Positions 61,595 through 64,000 of a stretch of 64,000 nt of DNA are shown piece by piece. The DNA comes from Pseudobacter ginsenosidimutans. Its GTDB lineage: Bacteria; Bacteroidota; Bacteroidia; Chitinophagales; Chitinophagaceae. How positions within the stretch are numbered: the stretch's first letter is position 1; each line of letters starts with the position of its first letter. Below the pieces are notes generated by a model that had not been told where the DNA came from, did no database searches, and saw nothing but the letters and a program-made list of their open reading frames with translations. The position numbers were made by a program, and so were the translations under genes. Where the stretch lies: NCBI RefSeq assembly GCF_007970185.1, contig NZ_CP042431.1:2666001-2730000 (forward strand), written 5' to 3'.

Positions 61595-62686
61595 TTATCT
61601 TTCGATCTGTAAAAACCAATGGCCCATTTTTTCACTGCCTCGATTACTCTTGTTATTTGAGTCGGGTGAACTGGTAATGTCATTCGGAGCCGATGCACTG
61701 TCCAATTCGTTATTTGAAAGTTCAACAAAAGTGTTTTTTGGAATCCCTTCGGATATTTTTTCCAATAGCTTTTCTGTTGCTTTGACGGAAGATGGTTTAA
61801 CCTTGATAGTTAGATCGTGTTTGCTATTCAGTACAAATTCAGAGATGCCTGCATAGAGCTTAGTGCTGTCTGTGGTTGTTGCAATGATAAATGCTTTGTA
61901 ACCCGGTACAGTAAGTGAAACATCAATAATCTCAGCTCCTAAAATGTCCTCCATCAGTTTATCTATATTGTGCCACCCCCAATTAAATACCGGCAAACAA
62001 TACTTGTTGAGATTGTCTGATTCAGAGAGGAGATTACTGGTAGAGTCGAATGGAATATTGTCCAGATAAGGGTAGTATTGGCTATTGTTGTTCAAGATAG
62101 CAGTGTCCGTAATATGCTCGGATAAATCAACAGCAGGGTCGTCAGGATGATAGATAATCCAGCCTTTTCCTGCGTACCTGCCTTTGTATCCTGCATTCAT
62201 GAAATTGATGATGCAGGAGTCTATCCAGTCTGTAGCTAGTGGCGGTGCAGGGTTGAGGGATTGTTTCGATTCGCCAGGTATCGCTGATTGTTTTCCGGGC
62301 TCAAGAGAAGGTGTGGGAATACTTACATAGAATGGTTACTTCTCGGATGCTTTGGAAGAACGGGATGGTTTGATGCAGATCATACCGCCACTGGAAAGCG
62401 GTTTGCCATCACTGATAGTTGGAAGGCCTGCTTTTACAATGTCTTCCATGCTGCAGGCCTCCTTCACTTCCAGTTCCACCTGTTTTTCTTTTCCTGCATC
62501 GATAGCGCCTGCAGGGATCAGGATAGTAGCGCCTTTTGAAGTGCGGAGCTTTGTTCCTTGGTTACATCAACAGTAAATGTCTGAACGGTAATTTTACCGG
62601 TATTGAAAACCGGGTTGGGTTGATTGGATGAGTTGCATGCCAGTGCTGTTACCAAATAGACCGGTAGCCAGGAGCATTATTTTCAT
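61595..62686 (-). pseudogene. Decayed lipoprotein gene with two frameshifts and a nonsense codon
   Basis: Reading the minus strand from ATG at 62686 gives MKIMLLATGLFG. A shift of frame then yields LVTALACNSSNQPNP, a lipobox, and ...TFTVDVTKEQSSALQ. A second shift restores SKGATILIPAGAIDAGKEKQ, VELEVKEACSMEDIVKAGLP and SSGGMICIKPS. An in-frame TAA after SKASEK interrupts it, followed without further shift by FYVSIPTPSLEPGK and the remaining frame to 61595 (201 codons from the internal Met at 62200). The pieces together match a Bacteroidota lipoprotein type with an IPAGALDA...DIVKAGL...SSGGM core that I have seen in related genomes. Three lesions make sequencing error unlikely. Confidence 0.8.
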
Positions 62687-62744
62687 AGCAAGGGGTTGTG
62701 TTATTGCTTAACACCCCGGGCTGGAAGAATGTTGCTGCAAATGA

Positions 62745-63488
62745 TTATCCCTCAAAAATAAGCGAGAAAATGATCATTCTTGATTGCAATTTGTCGATGG
62801 TGCTGGAATATTTCAGGTTGGCATCCCTGGAATGCACGTTCATCAGGCCATTGCTGATCTTGATCTCCGGCGAGAGGATGAATACAGGGAAATAGAAATT
62901 GAAGCCGATACCTGCTTCCACACCGAGATCATATTTTTTCAATTTGATCAGGTCTTCGGCGCGGCGGGCAGTGGAATTGGAAGTAAGATCGTATTCGAAC
63001 TTGCCACCAGCGAACATGTATACACGAAAATTATCGATACGGTCTGAGCGGAATTTCAGGTGAACAGGAAATCCGAGCAGGATGGACTCCACTTTCTTGG
63101 TCATCACCTTTTGCTCTTCCTTCATAGGGTCGGGCGTTTTGAGGTGATAGGTGAGGTTCTTGTAAGAGAACAGGAGCTGCGGGAAGATGGCCCTGATCTC
63201 GAAGCGATGATTGAGTCGAAGGGTATGGATGCCTGCCAGTCCGAAACCGCCGGCATTCTCCGGGTCAACAACCTGTACACTGTCCTGCCCCAGGAAACCG
63301 GGATGGTGGCTCAGGTTGAACCGGCTGGTATTGTACATAAGTGCAATACCGAGATAATATTTCTTATCGTCGTGATTGGGGAGGTACAACTCACGTTGAG
63401 CGACACTTCTCAGGGAAGCGATCAACAGAATTGAAACGGATGCCAGGCGTATCAGCCGGCTTTTTTGCTGCCGCAGTAAATTGTGCAT
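62745..63488 (-). CDS. porT: PorT-like outer-membrane protein of the type IX secretion system
   Basis: PorT is an outer-membrane beta-barrel needed for T9SS function in gliding and secreting Bacteroidota. The 247-residue protein has a signal peptide (LASVSILLIASLRSVAQ) and a barrel: DDKKYYLGIALMYNTSRFNL, FEIRAIFPQLLFSYKNLTYH, MTKKVESILLGFPVHLKFRS, YDLGVEAGIGFNFYF. Its position directly after ubiE is, from memory, conserved in the phylum and supports PorT over other small barrels. The start overlaps the ubiE end by 37 bases. The T9SS-sorted proteins encoded at 25.7 and 52.2 kb would depend on this system. Confidence 0.9.
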   Translation of the reverse strand: MHNLLRQQKSRLIRLASVSILLIASLRSVAQRELYLPNHDDKKYYLGIALMYNTSRFNLSHHPGFLGQDSVQVVDPENAGGFGLAGIHTLRLNHRFEIRAIFPQLLFSYKNLTYHLKTPDPMKEEQKVMTKKVESILLGFPVHLKFRSDRIDNFRVYMFAGGKFEYDLTSNSTARRAEDLIKLKKYDLGVEAGIGFNFYFPVFILSPEIKISNGLMNVHSRDANLKYSSTIDKLQSRMIIFSLIFEG

Positions 63489-64000
63489 ATACCTAAACTC
63501 AACCTTTTTAGCCTGGTGTCAGAAAATCCGGCTTGTTGTAAAATGTGTAGAAATGTTTCGCCTTCGGGGAATGCTTTTACTGAGTTGTTTAAATATTGAT
63601 ACGCGTCTTTATTTTTTGATAGCCATTGTCCTGCTTTTGGGGCAACAACATTCAAATATAAGTTATATAATCCTTTGAATGCAACCTGTTTGGGCTTGGA
63701 AAATTCCAGGATCATGGCTTTCCCGCCTGGCTTCAGTACGCGGTACATTTCGGCCAGACCCTTATCCAGATCCTCAAAATTCCGTACGCCAAAGGCCACT
63801 GTAATGGCATCAAACGTGTTGTCCGGAAAGTTTATTGCCTCGGAATCGCCTTTACGGAGCTCGATCTGGTCATTTAACCCGAGTTTAGCAACCTTGGTCC
63901 TTCCTACGGCCAGCATTTGCTCTGAAATATCTATGCCAATGATCTTTTCCGGCTGTAAATATTTATGGGTCATTATAGCCACATCGGCTGTTCCTGTAGC
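63452..64000 (-). CDS. ubiE: Demethylmenaquinone methyltransferase UbiE/MenG (truncated by window edge)
   Basis: The enzyme methylates demethylmenaquinone in the last step of menaquinone synthesis. The visible 182 codons start in the SAM-binding motif (ATGTADVAIMTHKYLQPEKI), followed by IIGIDISEQMLAVGRTKV, FDAITVAFGVRNFEDLDKGL, EMYRVLKPGGKAMILEFSKP and the C-terminal QQAGFSDTRLKRLSLGICTI. The N-terminus lies beyond base 64000. It overlaps porT by 37 bp, so the two are co-transcribed. Confidence 0.95.
   Translation of the reverse strand, partial: ATGTADVAIMTHKYLQPEKIIGIDISEQMLAVGRTKVAKLGLNDQIELRKGDSEAINFPDNTFDAITVAFGVRNFEDLDKGLAEMYRVLKPGGKAMILEFSKPKQVAFKGLYNLYLNVVAPKAGQWLSKNKDAYQYLNNSVKAFPEGETFLHILQQAGFSDTRLKRLSLGICTIYCGSKKAG

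Overview
The window reads as a chromosomal segment of a Bacteroidota bacterium, most likely a member of the Chitinophagaceae. The evidence is a SusC/SusD pair at the left edge, type IX secretion (T9SS) sorting domains, a PorT homologue, a DUF1800/DUF1501 pair, a TPR-type histidine kinase, and promoters of the Bacteroidota type (TTG, about 20 bp, TAnnTTTG) in front of several genes. Shine-Dalgarno sequences are mostly absent. No rRNA, tRNA, CRISPR array, intact insertion sequence or prophage was seen.

Layout. 1-1.4 kb: the end of a SusC-like receptor and a SusD-like lipoprotein. 1.5-23 kb: mostly housekeeping genes (purA, pabB, a lytic transglycosylase, gatA, tatA, rplS, rny, pheT, zapA, dnaB, rsmE, terC, pyrD, a thiolase). 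They are interrupted by a diverged inverted-repeat family at 8.0-8.5 kb, a frame-disrupted small lipoprotein gene at 11 kb, and a structured region upstream of dnaB. 22.9-23.7 kb: a small AT-richer two-gene unit whose larger product looks like an ADP-ribosyltransferase-fold toxin. 24-30 kb: DUF1800 and DUF1501 (T9SS-sorted) followed by a response regulator and a TPR histidine kinase. 30-33 kb: a His/Asp-rich small membrane protein and a TonB-dependent receptor, probably for a metal. 33-36 kb: DUF2721, DUF983 and an MsbA-like exporter.

36-49.5 kb is a surface-polysaccharide locus. It holds an initiating phosphoglycosyltransferase, a Wzy/WaaL-like membrane protein, an ABC-2 exporter (ATPase and permease), two 722-residue GT4-GT2 fusion glycosyltransferases that are paralogues, a large GT-C-like membrane protein, and separate GT4 and GT2 enzymes. 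The second fusion has lost key acidic residues in its GT2 half. 50-53 kb: a surface fibre with collagen-like NTAxG repeats and an S74 chaperone domain, plus a T9SS-sorted partner. 53-59 kb: a minus-strand run of pyrC, a MutS-like ATPase, an M1 peptidase and comM. 59-64 kb: an outer-membrane barrel (RemB/Wzi-like), a decayed lipoprotein pseudogene, and porT overlapping the truncated ubiE at the right edge.

The items most worth a second look are the putative ART-like toxin/antitoxin pair, a strong 22-bp terminator hairpin that contains the pabB start codon, the GT4-GT2 paralogue with a degenerate GT2 site, the possible metal-uptake pair with a palindromic operator, and two genes broken by frameshifts. 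All assignments come from reading the translated sequence and family knowledge; no database search was run.
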